A stretch of 64,000 nucleotides of DNA from Streptomyces sp. G-G2 (GCF_030063135.1 NZ_JASISO010000011.1:111335-175334); one strand, 5' to 3'; shown: positions 27,400 to 46,200, counted from the first letter of the stretch. Made by a program: numbers and translations. The notes: a model not told the origin generated them from the letters alone.

Positions 27400-27930
27400 A
27401 TGCCGACGCCCAACAAGGCTGCCGCGGTAGCCGAGCTCACGGACCAGTTCCGCGACTCGAACGCCGCCGTGCTGACCGAGTACCGGGGTCTCACCGTGGC
27501 GCAGCTCAAGACGCTGCGTCGTTCCCTCGGTGCGAACGCCCAGTACGCCGTGGTGAAGAACACGCTGACCAAGATTGCGGCCAACCAGGCCGGGATCACC
27601 GCGCTGGACGAGCACTTCGCTGGTCCCACCGCGGTCGCCTTCATCACCGGTGACCCGGTGGAGTCGGCGAAGAGCCTGCGTGACTTCGCCAAGGACAACC
27701 CGAACCTCATCATCAAGGCGGGTGTCCTTGATGGTAAGGCGCTCACCGCCGATGAGATCAAGAAGCTCGCGGACCTCGAGTCCCGCGAGGTTCTGCTCAG
27801 CAAGCTGGCCGGCGCGTTCAAGGGCAAGCAGTCTCAGGCTGCCTCGCTCTTCCAGGCGCTGCCGTCGAAGTTCGTCCGCACCGCGGAAGCGCTTCGCGTC
27901 AAGCTCGCCGAGCAGGGCGGTGCCGAGTAA
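27400..27930 (+). CDS. rplJ: 50S ribosomal protein L10
   Basis: 176-residue base of the L7/L12 stalk. Family marks: [50 protein letters not shown] and AGPTAVAFI, then the C-terminal helix that carries L7/L12 dimers ([22 protein letters not shown]). ATG at 27400 with AGGAGG upstream. First gene of a two-gene unit with rplL, 110 bases apart. Confidence 0.97.
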   Translation: MPTPNKAAAVAELTDQFRDSNAAVLTEYRGLTVAQLKTLRRSLGANAQYAVVKNTLTKIAANQAGITALDEHFAGPTAVAFITGDPVESAKSLRDFAKDNPNLIIKAGVLDGKALTADEIKKLADLESREVLLSKLAGAFKGKQSQAASLFQALPSKFVRTAEALRVKLAEQGGAE

Positions 27931-28040
27931 TTCGGCTCGCGCATTGATCCACGCCGCCTAGTGCGTGGGTCGTAGCGGGCCGTCACGCCCGCCTCTATAT
28001 ACATCCGGCACCTGCCGATTTAGTGGAAGGATCGCCCATC

Positions 28041-28421
28041 ATGGCGAAGCTCACCCAGGACGAACTCCTCGCCCAGTTCGAGGAGCTCACCCTCATCGAG
28101 CTCTCCGAGTTCGTGAAGGCGTTCGAGGAGAAGTTCGACGTCACCGCCGCCGCGGCCGTCGCCGCCGCCCCGGTCGGCCCGGGCGCCGTTGCCGCCGAGG
28201 TCGAGGAGCAGGACGAGTTCGACGTCATCCTCACCGGCGCCGGCGAGAAGAAGATCCAGGTCATCAAGGTCGTGCGTGAGCTGACCTCGCTGGGTCTGAA
28301 GGAGGCCAAGGACCTCGTCGACGGCGCTCCGAAGCCGGTCCTCGAGAAGGTCGCCAAGGAGGCCGCTGAGAAGGCTGCCGAGTCCCTCAAGGCCGCTGGC
28401 GCCTCGGTCGAGGTCAAGTAA
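28041..28421 (+). CDS. rplL: 50S ribosomal protein L7/L12
   Basis: 126-residue stalk protein that recruits translation factors. N-terminal dimer helix ([33 protein letters not shown]), Ala-rich hinge (about 38-55), C-terminal domain with [33 protein letters not shown] at 28041 with GGAAGGA upstream is preferred over the in-frame ATG 18 bases earlier, which lacks a ribosome site and family similarity. Confidence 0.97.
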   Translation: MAKLTQDELLAQFEELTLIELSEFVKAFEEKFDVTAAAAVAAAPVGPGAVAAEVEEQDEFDVILTGAGEKKIQVIKVVRELTSLGLKEAKDLVDGAPKPVLEKVAKEAAEKAAESLKAAGASVEVK

Positions 28422-28450
28422 CACCTCTGAGGCCCGCTCAGGGCCTTTCC

Positions 28451-28482
28451 AAGGGCGATCACCCGTAAGGGTGGTCGCCCTT
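28451..28482 (+). terminator. terminator after rplL
   Basis: Fourteen consecutive pairs (AAGGGCGATCACCC, 28451-28464, with 28469-28482), GTAA loop, then TTTGG. It separates rplJL from rpoBC, though some read-through is usual at this place. Confidence 0.88.
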
Positions 28483-28972
28483 TGGCGTACCCGCAGTGCC
28501 TGACTTGCCCTGTCCTGGTTGGGGAGTAGGGTGATCTTCGTTGCTCCGTGACAGGGCCCGGTGATGATCCGCACGGAGCAGGGGGCCTTGACGAACGGCA
28601 CGCGGCGCGCAATTCTCAGTCCCGTTGCCGCGTGGAGTGGCCGATCCGGATCCCGAGGCATGGATCGGTTACAAAGAGGGCAGTATCGATACGCGCTCTG
28701 TGTGCGAGGGCCGCAGTGTTCAACAACAAGGGAAGGCCTGTTGCAGGACTCCGAAGAGCTGGCCTGGACATCAGTGAGCCAAGTGGCTACACTGACCCTT
28801 TGCGCTGCCTGTTAGCTGCCCCCTGCCCGTCGCCAGGGGCATACCCACGCTAGAGCACATCTGACTGATCACCCTGACCTGGTCCTTTGGCCAGAGAGGG
28901 GAAAGTTCGTCTTCTGTGTGAGGTGGGACCGGTACGCGCGTAGTGAGTCCGAGCCCTCGGAAGGACCCCCTC
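28483..28972 (+). promoter_or_regulatory. rpoB upstream region with candidate promoter
   Basis: 490 bases without a supportable gene. A candidate promoter is TTGCCC (28505-28510), 16 bases, TAGGGT (28527-28532), which would give a leader of about 430 bases. A second block near 28820-28920 can form a CCCCTGCCCGTCGCCAGGGG hairpin and lies closer to the start. Weak short reading frames here have no ribosome sites or recognisable products and are left out. Confidence 0.45.
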
Positions 28973-32455
<3,483 letters not shown>

Positions 32456-32461
32456 CGGGCC

Positions 32462-32493
32462 TGACGGGGGGCTCGCTCAAGAGCCCCCCGTCA
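32462..32493 (+). terminator. perfect hairpin between rpoB and rpoC
   Basis: TGACGGGGGGCTC (32462-32474) pairs exactly with GAGCCCCCCGTCA (32481-32493), loop GCTCAA, only 6 bases after the rpoB stop. No T-run. Since rpoB and rpoC must be made together, it is more likely a processing/stability element or a pause site than a full terminator. Confidence 0.6.
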
Positions 32494-32552
32494 TCCCCGG
32501 GACCGTTCAGACCATGATTGAGACTCGACCCCGAAAGAGGGATTGACGCACA

Positions 32553-36452
<3,900 letters not shown>

Positions 36453-36477
36453 GTCGCGGCAGAGCAGTAGGCACTAA

Positions 36478-36515
36478 CCGCAGGGCGGTCACCCGAGAGG
36501 GTGACCGCCCTGCGG
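36478..36515 (+). terminator. terminator after rpoC
   Basis: CCGCAGGGCGGTCACCC (36478-36494) pairs perfectly over 17 bases with 36499-36515, GAGA tetraloop, followed by CGTTT. Confidence 0.92.
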
Positions 36516-36547
36516 CGTTTGCTCAGGGCCGCCCCGCGCGGCACTAG

Positions 36548-36598
36548 AAGGGCCCCCACCCCGGCCGGGCATGTCGCCCGGTCGGAGTGGGGGCCCTT
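36548..36598 (-). terminator. hairpin terminating the converging yfhO-like gene
   Basis: AAGGGCCCCCACCCC (36548-36562) against GAGTGGGGGCCCTT (about 36585-36598), with an inner CCGGGC/GCCCGG stem and an ATGT-type loop. It lies 23 bases past the stop of the leftward gene and can act in both directions. Confidence 0.8.
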
Positions 36599-36620
36599 GC
36601 CGCTGCCCCGGTCGCCCCGC

Positions 36621-39116
36621 TCAGCGTCCCGTGCGGCGGCGGTGGCGGGTGGTGACCGCGACGGAGATCAGGGCCAGGAGGGCCAGGGCGCCGGCCGCCA
36701 GGCCCGGGGTGAGGCCGCGGGGGGTGAAGGTGCACGAGACCTTGGTGGTGGCCGGGGTCACCGGGAGGGCGACCAGGCCGTTGAACGAGGACGGGGTGGC
36801 GAAGGCGCCGCCGCCCGCCGCGCACTGCCAGCCCGGGACGTCGGTCATGGCGAAGACAGCCGTGCCGGAGGCACCCTTGGGGAGGGTGGCTTCGATGCTG
36901 TGGCCGCCCGCGGTGACCGAGGTGGCGCCGGTGGCGGTCAGGTGGGCGACGGCCGCGTCCAGGCGGGCGCGGTCCAGGCAGCCGACCGGGTGCTCGGGGG
37001 CGAAGGCCTCGGACCGGGTCTCGACGGTGACGTCGGCCCTGCCGGAGGCGGGGACCTCGCCGAGCTTCATGACCCCGGAGAGCGTGTCCTCGATCGGGCG
37101 CCGGGCGCCGTCGCTGACGACCGTGCCGTAGAGGGCGGGGGAGTACCAGTACAGCTCGGAGCCGGGGGTGCACTGGGCGGTGTACGTCTGCGCGGTGTCC
37201 GTCCCGGTACGGGTGACCTTCGGGACCTGGTAGACGGTGGCGCCCAGGACGTTCTCCTGGTGCGCGTACACGCTGTCGGGCGGGTTGGGCGAGGCGAAGG
37301 GGCCGCTGCGGACGGTCACCAGGGGCGGGGCCGGGAAGCGGGTGCCCGTCCAGCTGTTCGCGGTGTCGCCCGGACGGACCCGGGCGCCGATCGAGAAGAT
37401 CGCGTCGAGGACCGGGTTGTCGGCGCCGAAGAAGGTGCGGCCGTCGTTCTTGTACCCGTAGCCGAGGGGTTCGAGGGCCTTGTACGTGGCCTCGGGGAGG
37501 TAGCTGCTGTAGTACTGCGGGCCCTCCGCCTGGAGGGCGAGGGCGTCATTGTACGAGGTCTGGGGGGCGCCCGAGTCGGTCCGGTATGCGGGCCAGCCGT
37601 CCAGCTCGCGGACAGCGTCGACGTGGTGGGTGATCGACCGGTTCGAGGTCGCGGCGGGCGCGGCCCAGCGTTCGCGGGCCCGGCGTTCGTCGGCGTTCAC
37701 CGCGGCCAGCGTGGATTCGCCGAAGACGACGCCGACCATGAGGACCGCGGCGATCGGGACGAGTACGCGGCGCTTCTCGCCCAGACCCAGCAGGAGCAGG
37801 GCGAGCAGCGAGATCCCGCCGCCGCCGAGGACGGCCGCCCAGGTGTAGCCGCCGAAGTCGTCGGTGTGGCGCAGGACGAAGGTGGCGGCGACCAGCAGCG
37901 CGGCGGTCAGCGTCAGGTGCAGCGGGCGCGGCCGGTTGGCCAGGGCGAGCCAGGCCAGGATCACCAGCATCCCGCTGAAGACGAAGGCCTCGCGGTACGG
38001 ATTGCCGTTCGGCACCGCCAGCCCGTGCCACACGTACTGGGTCGGCGGGAACTGGAAGGAGGCCGCCACCAGCACGATCGCGGCGGCCCACACCAGCCGG
38101 GTGCGCTTGGCGACGGCGGTGTTGAGCACGAAGGACCCGGCCAGGATCAGCCCGAGCGAGGCCACGTACAGCCGGGGCCGGCCGCCCCACAGGTGGGTGG
38201 CGGGCAGCATGCCGGTGAGGAAGACCTCCAGCCGCTGCGGGCTGAAGGAGGAGGCTTGGGTCGGCTGCGCGGAGCCGCTGGAGAGGAACGACGGCAGCAG
38301 CAGGGGCAGGGTCAGCATGATGCCGACCACGGCGGCGGAGGCCGCGCGCCACACGGCCCGGATCCGCGCACCGGACTCCATGTCCCGGGTGATGAGACGG
38401 ATGGCGAGGAGTACGCAGGCCGCCATCGTCGCCATCATCGCGGTGTAGAAGTTGCCGTACCAGGCGAGCGCGACCAGGACGGCGACCCCCGGCCAGCGGC
38501 GTCCCTCCAGGCACCACTCGACCGCGATCCCGAGCATGGGCAGCGCCACCAGGCCCCACAGCCACATCGGGATGTACGAGGCGTCGCTGAGCGCCCACCC
38601 GCACAGCCCGTAGCAGGCGCCGAGCACCCCGCGCTGCCACCAGGGGCCCGGGTTCAGCTTGCCGAGGTAGACCGCCATCAGGGCCGCGGCCAGGCCCATG
38701 GTGAGCGGGGTGACCAGGAACACCGCGAGGTCGACGTGGGCCCGGGGGACCAGCACGGTCAGCCAGGAGACGGGGTTGCCGAGGTAGGTGTAGTAGTCCG
38801 AGAGGAACTGCTGGCCGAAGCCGCCGCGCCAGGTGAAGAGCAGGTCACCGGCGGCCTGGCCGTGGACCAGGTCCCAGAGCGCGCGGTGGAAGGGCACGTA
38901 TTGGTTGGCCTGGTCGTTCAGGGCGCGCCCGGTGTCGCCGAAGGGGAAGGCTCCGCGCAGCGCCCAGGCCGAGCAGAAGGCGCCCGCGGTGACGAGGAAG
39001 GCGAGCAGGGGCGCGTACAGCCGCCGCAGGAGCGGCCGCAGGCGGCTGCGGGCGGGCCTGCCGGGCCGAGGGGGCGGGCCGTCGACCGCTGTCCGCTCCG
39101 ATGCCACGGTGCCCAA
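36621..39116 (-). CDS. YfhO-family polytopic membrane protein
   Basis: 831-residue membrane protein resembling YfhO, a family of GT-C-like proteins tied to glycosylation of cell-wall polymers in Firmicutes. About 12 membrane helices fill residues 30-480; the first outside loop has GDTGRALNDQANQYVPFHRALWDL, the acidic/aromatic loop expected of GT-C folds, and FTWRGGFGQQFLSDYYTYLGNP. The C-terminal ~330 residues form an external domain, closed by one last helix and a short basic tail. TTG at 39116 has AGGAG 7 bases upstream; GTG at 39107 is close, and longer starts run into the rpsL promoter region. Confidence 0.82.
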   Translation of the reverse strand: MGTVASERTAVDGPPPRPGRPARSRLRPLLRRLYAPLLAFLVTAGAFCSAWALRGAFPFGDTGRALNDQANQYVPFHRALWDLVHGQAAGDLLFTWRGGFGQQFLSDYYTYLGNPVSWLTVLVPRAHVDLAVFLVTPLTMGLAAALMAVYLGKLNPGPWWQRGVLGACYGLCGWALSDASYIPMWLWGLVALPMLGIAVEWCLEGRRWPGVAVLVALAWYGNFYTAMMATMAACVLLAIRLITRDMESGARIRAVWRAASAAVVGIMLTLPLLLPSFLSSGSAQPTQASSFSPQRLEVFLTGMLPATHLWGGRPRLYVASLGLILAGSFVLNTAVAKRTRLVWAAAIVLVAASFQFPPTQYVWHGLAVPNGNPYREAFVFSGMLVILAWLALANRPRPLHLTLTAALLVAATFVLRHTDDFGGYTWAAVLGGGGISLLALLLLGLGEKRRVLVPIAAVLMVGVVFGESTLAAVNADERRARERWAAPAATSNRSITHHVDAVRELDGWPAYRTDSGAPQTSYNDALALQAEGPQYYSSYLPEATYKALEPLGYGYKNDGRTFFGADNPVLDAIFSIGARVRPGDTANSWTGTRFPAPPLVTVRSGPFASPNPPDSVYAHQENVLGATVYQVPKVTRTGTDTAQTYTAQCTPGSELYWYSPALYGTVVSDGARRPIEDTLSGVMKLGEVPASGRADVTVETRSEAFAPEHPVGCLDRARLDAAVAHLTATGATSVTAGGHSIEATLPKGASGTAVFAMTDVPGWQCAAGGGAFATPSSFNGLVALPVTPATTKVSCTFTPRGLTPGLAAGALALLALISVAVTTRHRRRTGR

Positions 39117-39240
39117 TGTCTCGCTCCTGGTGCTCGCCGATGCGCGCTGCTCGATGATCGGTATGATGGATGGTTTCGGGTAGTTTAAGCGGCTGCGGAC
39201 CGCTGCCCCGGGGCCGGTCGGCCCGGCGAGGGCATTTGTT

Positions 39241-39269
39241 TTGACCGGAGAGAATGCGGTAGGTACGCT
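39241..39269 (+). promoter_or_regulatory. rpsL promoter
   Basis: TTGACC (39241-39246), 17-base spacer, TACGCT (39264-39269): the best vegetative-type promoter in the window. It gives a leader of about 185 bases before rpsL. The divergent membrane-protein gene begins 125 bases to the left; the rest of the 346-base gap (39117-39462) has no gene. Confidence 0.8.
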
Positions 39270-39462
39270 CAGACCTTGTGCCTGGGGTGTGCCTGGGCTC
39301 CCGTGCGTGTCCATCAACCGCATGCGAGCCGCAACTGGCCACCGTCATCCGAACGGTTTCCGCTTAGCGCGGGGGCTGTCCGGGTGCGACACACCCGACC
39401 GCGTGGGTCGGCAAATGTTCCAGGTTAGCTTCACTACACGGCACACAGAAACCGGAGAAGTA

Positions 39463-39834
39463 GTGCCTACGATCCAGCAGCTGGTCCGTAAGGGCCGGCA
39501 GGACAAGGTCGAGAAGACCAAGACCCCCGCGCTTGAGGCTTCGCCCCAGCGCCGCGGCGTCTGCACGCGTGTGTTCACGACCACCCCGAAGAAGCCGAAC
39601 TCGGCGCTCCGTAAGGTCGCGCGTGTGCGTCTGACCTCCGGCATCGAGGTCACGGCCTACATTCCGGGTGAGGGACACAACCTGCAGGAGCACTCCATCG
39701 TGCTCGTGCGTGGTGGCCGTGTGAAGGACCTGCCGGGTGTTCGTTACAAGATCATCCGCGGTGCGCTTGACACTCAGGCTGTCAAGAACCGCAAGCAGGC
39801 CCGCAGCCGCTACGGCGCCAAGAAGGAGAAGTAG
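39463..39834 (+). CDS. rpsL: 30S ribosomal protein S12
   Basis: 123-residue decoding-centre protein, [12 protein letters not shown] at the N-terminus. The streptomycin-related sites are wild type: [12 protein letters not shown] (Lys43 region) and [13 protein letters not shown] (Lys88 region). GTG at 39463 with GGAG 6 bases upstream; the in-frame upstream extension is the leader. First gene of the str operon (rpsL-rpsG-fusA-tuf). Confidence 0.97.
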   Translation: MPTIQQLVRKGRQDKVEKTKTPALEASPQRRGVCTRVFTTTPKKPNSALRKVARVRLTSGIEVTAYIPGEGHNLQEHSIVLVRGGRVKDLPGVRYKIIRGALDTQAVKNRKQARSRYGAKKEK

Positions 39835-39836
39835 AA

Positions 39837-40307
39837 ATGCCTCGTAAGGGCCCCGCCCCGAAGCGCCCGGTCATCATCGACCCGGTCTATGCATCTCCTC
39901 TGGTGACGTCGCTCATCAACAAGATCCTCATGAACGGCAAGCGCTCCACCGCCGAGCGCATCGTCTACGGCGCCATGGAAGGCCTCCGCGAGAAGACCGG
40001 CAACGACCCGGTCATCACGCTGAAGCGCGCGCTGGAGAACGTCAAGCCGTCGCTTGAGGTCAAGTCCCGCCGTGTCGGTGGCGCCACCTACCAGGTGCCG
40101 ATCGAGGTCAAGCCGGGTCGTCAGTCGACCCTCGCGCTGCGCTGGCTCGTGGGTTACTCCCGCGCCCGCCGCGAGAAGACGATGACCGAGCGCCTCATGA
40201 ACGAGCTGCTGGACGCGTCCAACGGTCTTGGCGCCGCTGTCAAGAAGCGCGAAGACACGCACAAGATGGCCGAGTCCAACAAGGCCTTCGCGCACTACCG
40301 CTGGTAG
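39837..40307 (+). CDS. rpsG: 30S ribosomal protein S7
   Basis: 156-residue head-domain assembly protein. Family marks: [60 protein letters not shown] and [16 protein letters not shown] start 2 bases after the rpsL stop with AAGGAGAAG overlapping the end of rpsL, so the two are coupled. Confidence 0.97.
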   Translation: MPRKGPAPKRPVIIDPVYASPLVTSLINKILMNGKRSTAERIVYGAMEGLREKTGNDPVITLKRALENVKPSLEVKSRRVGGATYQVPIEVKPGRQSTLALRWLVGYSRARREKTMTERLMNELLDASNGLGAAVKKREDTHKMAESNKAFAHYRW

Positions 40308-40346
40308 TCCCAACCCACATCGAGACCGAGAGAAGACTGAGCCGAT

Positions 40347-42476
<2,130 letters not shown>

Positions 42477-42625
42477 CTCTTCCGAGTACACGCTTTAGGC
42501 TTGTCACCGGAGCCTCTGGGGCAACAGGAGCAACCCTCCCGCTGCCCCGGGGGAACCGGCTATCCAGCAAAGATCACCTGGCGCCGATGAGCAAGGCGTA
42601 CAGAACCACACTCCAGGAGGACCCC

Positions 42626-43819
<1,194 letters not shown>

Positions 43820-43870
43820 TTTCCATCAGAGCTGGTCTGACCTGGTAGCTCTTCGGAGCGCCAATCACTG

Positions 43871-43914
43871 AGGGGCCCTTCCCCCGTCGCTCGCGCGACG
43901 GGGGAAGGGCCCCT
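43871..43914 (+). terminator. terminator after tuf
   Basis: A perfect 20-base stem (AGGGGCCCTTCCCCCGTCGC, 43871-43890, with 43895-43914), TCGC loop, followed by TGGTGTTT. It is the strongest hairpin in the window and marks the end of the conserved str operon; the accessory region begins here. Confidence 0.95.
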
Positions 43915-43935
43915 TGGTGTTTCCCCCGGACCGCG

Positions 43936-44106
43936 CTACGACCAGCCGTTGTCCAGCTCGGTCGCCTTCACCGAGGTGGACCAGCCGTTGTCGCCGGCGA
44001 CGGTCTGCCCCGCACTGGACAGCACAGGAGAGTGGCCGATAATGAGGGCCAGCGCCGCGGCTGCACCGGTGATGAGCAGGGTGATTGGGGCAGGGATCGA
44101 CTGCAT
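43936..44106 (-). CDS. small secreted or membrane-anchored peptide with two DNGWS words
   Basis: 56-residue peptide not recognised in any named family. A short N-terminus (MQSIPAP), a hydrophobic stretch at about residues 8-24 (ITLLITGAAAALALIIG), a possible signal-peptidase site near SSAG, then a polar tail in which DNGWS occurs twice, at about 38-42 and at the very C-terminus. The best start is ATG at 44106 with AAGGA 9 bases upstream; ATG at 44124 would add MKRTHT without a ribosome site. At DNA level the two words are a 14-base direct repeat (GACCAGCCGTTGTC at 43940 and 43981, plus strand). Divergent from the LuxR-type regulator, so a secreted signal is the natural guess. Confidence 0.65.
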   Translation of the reverse strand: MQSIPAPITLLITGAAAALALIIGHSPVLSSAGQTVAGDNGWSTSVKATELDNGWS

Positions 44107-44307
44107 TGTGTGGGTCCTTTTCATGCTGATAGGTCAGAACAGCATCAGGTTGAGGGTCGACATACAGCGCTGATCAGCCAGATTTTGGTTTCACCGGGTG
44201 ACCGGCTGCCTCGTCTTCGAGTAGCTTGCCGCGCTCAAGAGCCGCTGGGGACCCCCCTTGACCTGCGGTATTCACGTCTGTCGCAAACACGAAGGGTGGC
44301 GAAGTCG
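44107..44307. promoter_or_regulatory. divergent control region between the peptide and regulator genes
   Basis: Contains a perfect palindrome GCTGATCAGC (44169-44178) and another copy of GCTGAT at 44125-44130; ATGCTG (44123-44128) is also inverted as CAGCAT (44140-44145). A TTGACC box (44258-44263) may be the -35 of the regulator promoter; the -10 is not clear. The repeated GCTGAT words are candidates for the regulator's own operator. Confidence 0.5.
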
Positions 44308-45429
44308 ATGGAGTACGGCGAAAACGGAGCCGCTGAGGTCCCGGAGGCGGAGCTGACCCCCGACGGGTTGCGTCTCTACGAGTTCGTGGCCGGTCTGCCC
44401 TCCTTCACGCCGGAGGAGGTGGCGGGCGCACTCGGGCTCGGGGAGCTGGAACTGGAAGCGGCCGTCGAGCAGTTGGAGGAGCTGCGGCTGCTGCGCCGTG
44501 ACGCCGGCAACGCGAACCGGATGGCTGTCGTCTCCCCGCAGTTCGCGGCGGGCCAGCTGCTGTGGCCGATGGAACGCAGGATCCGGCGGCAGTCGGAGGC
44601 GGTGGAGCGGATCCGCACCTCGTTCGCCGCGCTGGGCCCCTGCTACCAGCTGGGTCAGCAGCGCCAGCAGCGCAAGGCCGTGGAACTGCTGACCGATCTG
44701 GACGACGTACGCCGTTTGATCGACGGGCTGACGGACAGCTGCCAGACCGAGGCGCTGCACGTGCAGCCGGGCGGCGCCCGCGACCCGGAGGCGCTGCAGA
44801 AGGCGCGCGGCAGCATGGCGCGGCTGCTCGAACGAGGGGTGAGCAGCCGGTCGATCTACCAGCACCCGGCCCGCTACAGCCAGCACACGGTGGAGTTCGC
44901 CGAGTGGATGATGGAGCGCGGCGCCGAGGTGCGCACCCTCGCGGACGGCCCGGACCGGATGCTGATCTACGACCGCCGGGCGGCGGTGGTCAGTGTGGAG
45001 GGCAATTCGGCGCACGCCCTGGTCGTCTACGAGCCCAACCTGGTGGCGTTCATGGTGACTTCGTTCGAGACGGCGTGGCGGGCGGCGGACCCGTTCCCCG
45101 TGAGCTTCGACCGCGAGTGGGCGAAGCAGGTCTCCGAGGACCTGCGTCACTCGATCGTCCGGCTGCTGACCGCGGGCCTGGACGACAAGGCCATCTCGCG
45201 CAGGCTGGGCATGTCGGTGCGGACCGTGCAGCGCCACGTCGCGGAGATCATGCGGTCCCTCGACGCGAAGAGCCGTTTCCAGATCGGCTACCTGGTCGGT
45301 CTGGAGGAGGCGGGTGTGCTGGTCGACGGCGGGGGCAGGGCGGCCGCCGACGCGGTCGAGGCCGACCGCGCGGGTGCGGGTGCGGCCGAGGGGCAAGCGG
45401 GCCGGTTCACCACTGGGCCAGGAGCCTAG
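44308..45429 (+). CDS. transcriptional regulator with N-terminal winged-helix-like and C-terminal LuxR domains
   Basis: 373-residue regulator. Residues about 15-65 read as a winged helix of the TrmB sort (TPDGLRLYEFVAGLPSFTPEEVAGALGLG then LEELRLLRRD); a helical linker follows (about 80-115, MERRIRRQSEAVERIRTSF); the middle (about 165-260) resembles the PLD-like effector half of such regulators (RGVSSRSIYQHPARYSQHT, DRMLIYDRRAAVVSVEG); residues about 285-340 are a LuxR helix-turn-helix (LLTAGLDDKAISRRLGMSVRTVQRHVAEIM). There is no phosphate-receiver domain and no acyl-homoserine-lactone domain. ATG at 44308; GTG 12 bases earlier is possible. It overlaps the converging unknown gene by 23 bases. 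Confidence 0.85.
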   Translation: MEYGENGAAEVPEAELTPDGLRLYEFVAGLPSFTPEEVAGALGLGELELEAAVEQLEELRLLRRDAGNANRMAVVSPQFAAGQLLWPMERRIRRQSEAVERIRTSFAALGPCYQLGQQRQQRKAVELLTDLDDVRRLIDGLTDSCQTEALHVQPGGARDPEALQKARGSMARLLERGVSSRSIYQHPARYSQHTVEFAEWMMERGAEVRTLADGPDRMLIYDRRAAVVSVEGNSAHALVVYEPNLVAFMVTSFETAWRAADPFPVSFDREWAKQVSEDLRHSIVRLLTAGLDDKAISRRLGMSVRTVQRHVAEIMRSLDAKSRFQIGYLVGLEEAGVLVDGGGRAAADAVEADRAGAGAAEGQAGRFTTGPGA

Positions 45430-45943
45430 GCTGCCCCACGTCCCGGCGGCTGTGGCCCAGGGTCATGGCCCGGATGACGCCCGGGGTGCTCAGCCCGGCG
45501 ATCAGCGGGTCCAGCACGGCGCCGAGCGCCGCCGCGAGCCGCAGGTTCTCGTCCTGGAGCAGTGGGTGGGGCCGCGTCGCCCGTGCGGCCGTCGGGCCCA
45601 GCCAGTCCAGGCCGGACGGTGGGGCGCCGGGCAGGACCATCACGTATTCGTGTTCGCTCTCGTACGGGCCTGCGCGCGGCGACCGGATCCACCACGCGGC
45701 CCCGGCCGCCTCCAGCGGGGGCACCGGCGGGGCGATGAGCCGGGGGACCCGGCCGGTCAGCGCCCGGACGAGGGCCGACGCCGCCTCGGCACGGCCGCCC
45801 GCTCCGGACACCGGGGCGTGGGGGAGGGTGAGCGCGCCGCCGGGCAGGACGCCCACCCGCCAGGGGGCCGGCGGGACGCCGGTGCCGGTGTCCTTGCCGG
45901 TGCCGGGCGTGCGGGCGTAGACGTAGCACCGGACGGCCGTCAC
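45407..45943 (-). CDS. unknown protein, last gene of the leftward biosynthetic arm
   Basis: 178-residue protein without a recognised family. Composition is normal for a globular protein: VTAVRCYVYARTPG at the start, GAAWWIRSPRAGPYESEHEYVMVLPGAPPSGLDWLG in the middle, and a helical end (LRLAAALGAVLDPLIAGLSTPGVIRAMTLGH). The GTG start overlaps the stop of the chorismate-mutase-like gene by 4 bases (GTGA), which supports the start and shows it belongs to the operon. Its 3' end overlaps the regulator gene by 23 bases in the opposite direction. Confidence 0.72.
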   Translation of the reverse strand: MTAVRCYVYARTPGTGKDTGTGVPPAPWRVGVLPGGALTLPHAPVSGAGGRAEAASALVRALTGRVPRLIAPPVPPLEAAGAAWWIRSPRAGPYESEHEYVMVLPGAPPSGLDWLGPTAARATRPHPLLQDENLRLAAALGAVLDPLIAGLSTPGVIRAMTLGHSRRDVGQPRLLAQW

Positions 45944-46170
45944 CGCCGGGGCAGCCGGTCCGGGAGGCCGAGGAGCAGCAGGGCCAGGTTGACCCCGGGG
46001 CGGCCGAACTCCTCGTGGTAGCGGTCGATGACCACGTTCTCCTCGGTCAGGGAGGTCCGGGCGCCGCCGGAGGTGACGCGGGCGTGGGTCTGCTCGCGGG
46101 CGGCCTCGGCGCGGCGGCCGACGAGGTGGATGATCTGCTGGTCGAGGACGGCGATGTCGTCGGGCTGCAT
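45940..46170 (-). CDS. chorismate-mutase-fold (AroQ type) small protein, active site degenerate
   Basis: 76-residue all-helical protein whose first half matches the AroQ chorismate mutase pattern (DDIAVLDQQIIHLVGRRAEAAREQTHARV). Against the E. coli enzyme as I remember it, the Arg28 counterpart is present and Glu52 is probably present, but the positions of Arg11, Asp48 and Arg51 are not conserved (PDD, SLT). It may therefore be inactive, act on a different enolpyruvyl substrate, or assist another enzyme. ATG at 46170 has GGAG 7 bases upstream. It sits between the exporter and the unknown gene, in the same operon. Confidence 0.7.
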   Translation of the reverse strand: MQPDDIAVLDQQIIHLVGRRAEAAREQTHARVTSGGARTSLTEENVVIDRYHEEFGRPGVNLALLLLGLPDRLPRR

Positions 46171-46200
46171 GGGGTTCTCCGTTGTGGTGGTCACGGGGGG

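Noticed and set aside
28548..28853. Short frames of 80-100 codons between rplL and rpoB
   Set aside because: No ribosome sites, atypical composition, and the region is expected to be the rpoB leader/promoter.
43936..44106. The DNGWS peptide as a RiPP precursor for the adjacent enzymes
   Set aside because: It has a hydrophobic signal-type segment and no typical leader-core arrangement, and no lanthionine, cyclodehydratase, radical-SAM or P450 gene is nearby; the ATP-grasp set with trp genes suits free amino acids better. A macrolactam/graspetide route is not fully excluded, but the DNGWS tail lacks the Thr/Glu-rich core of graspetides.
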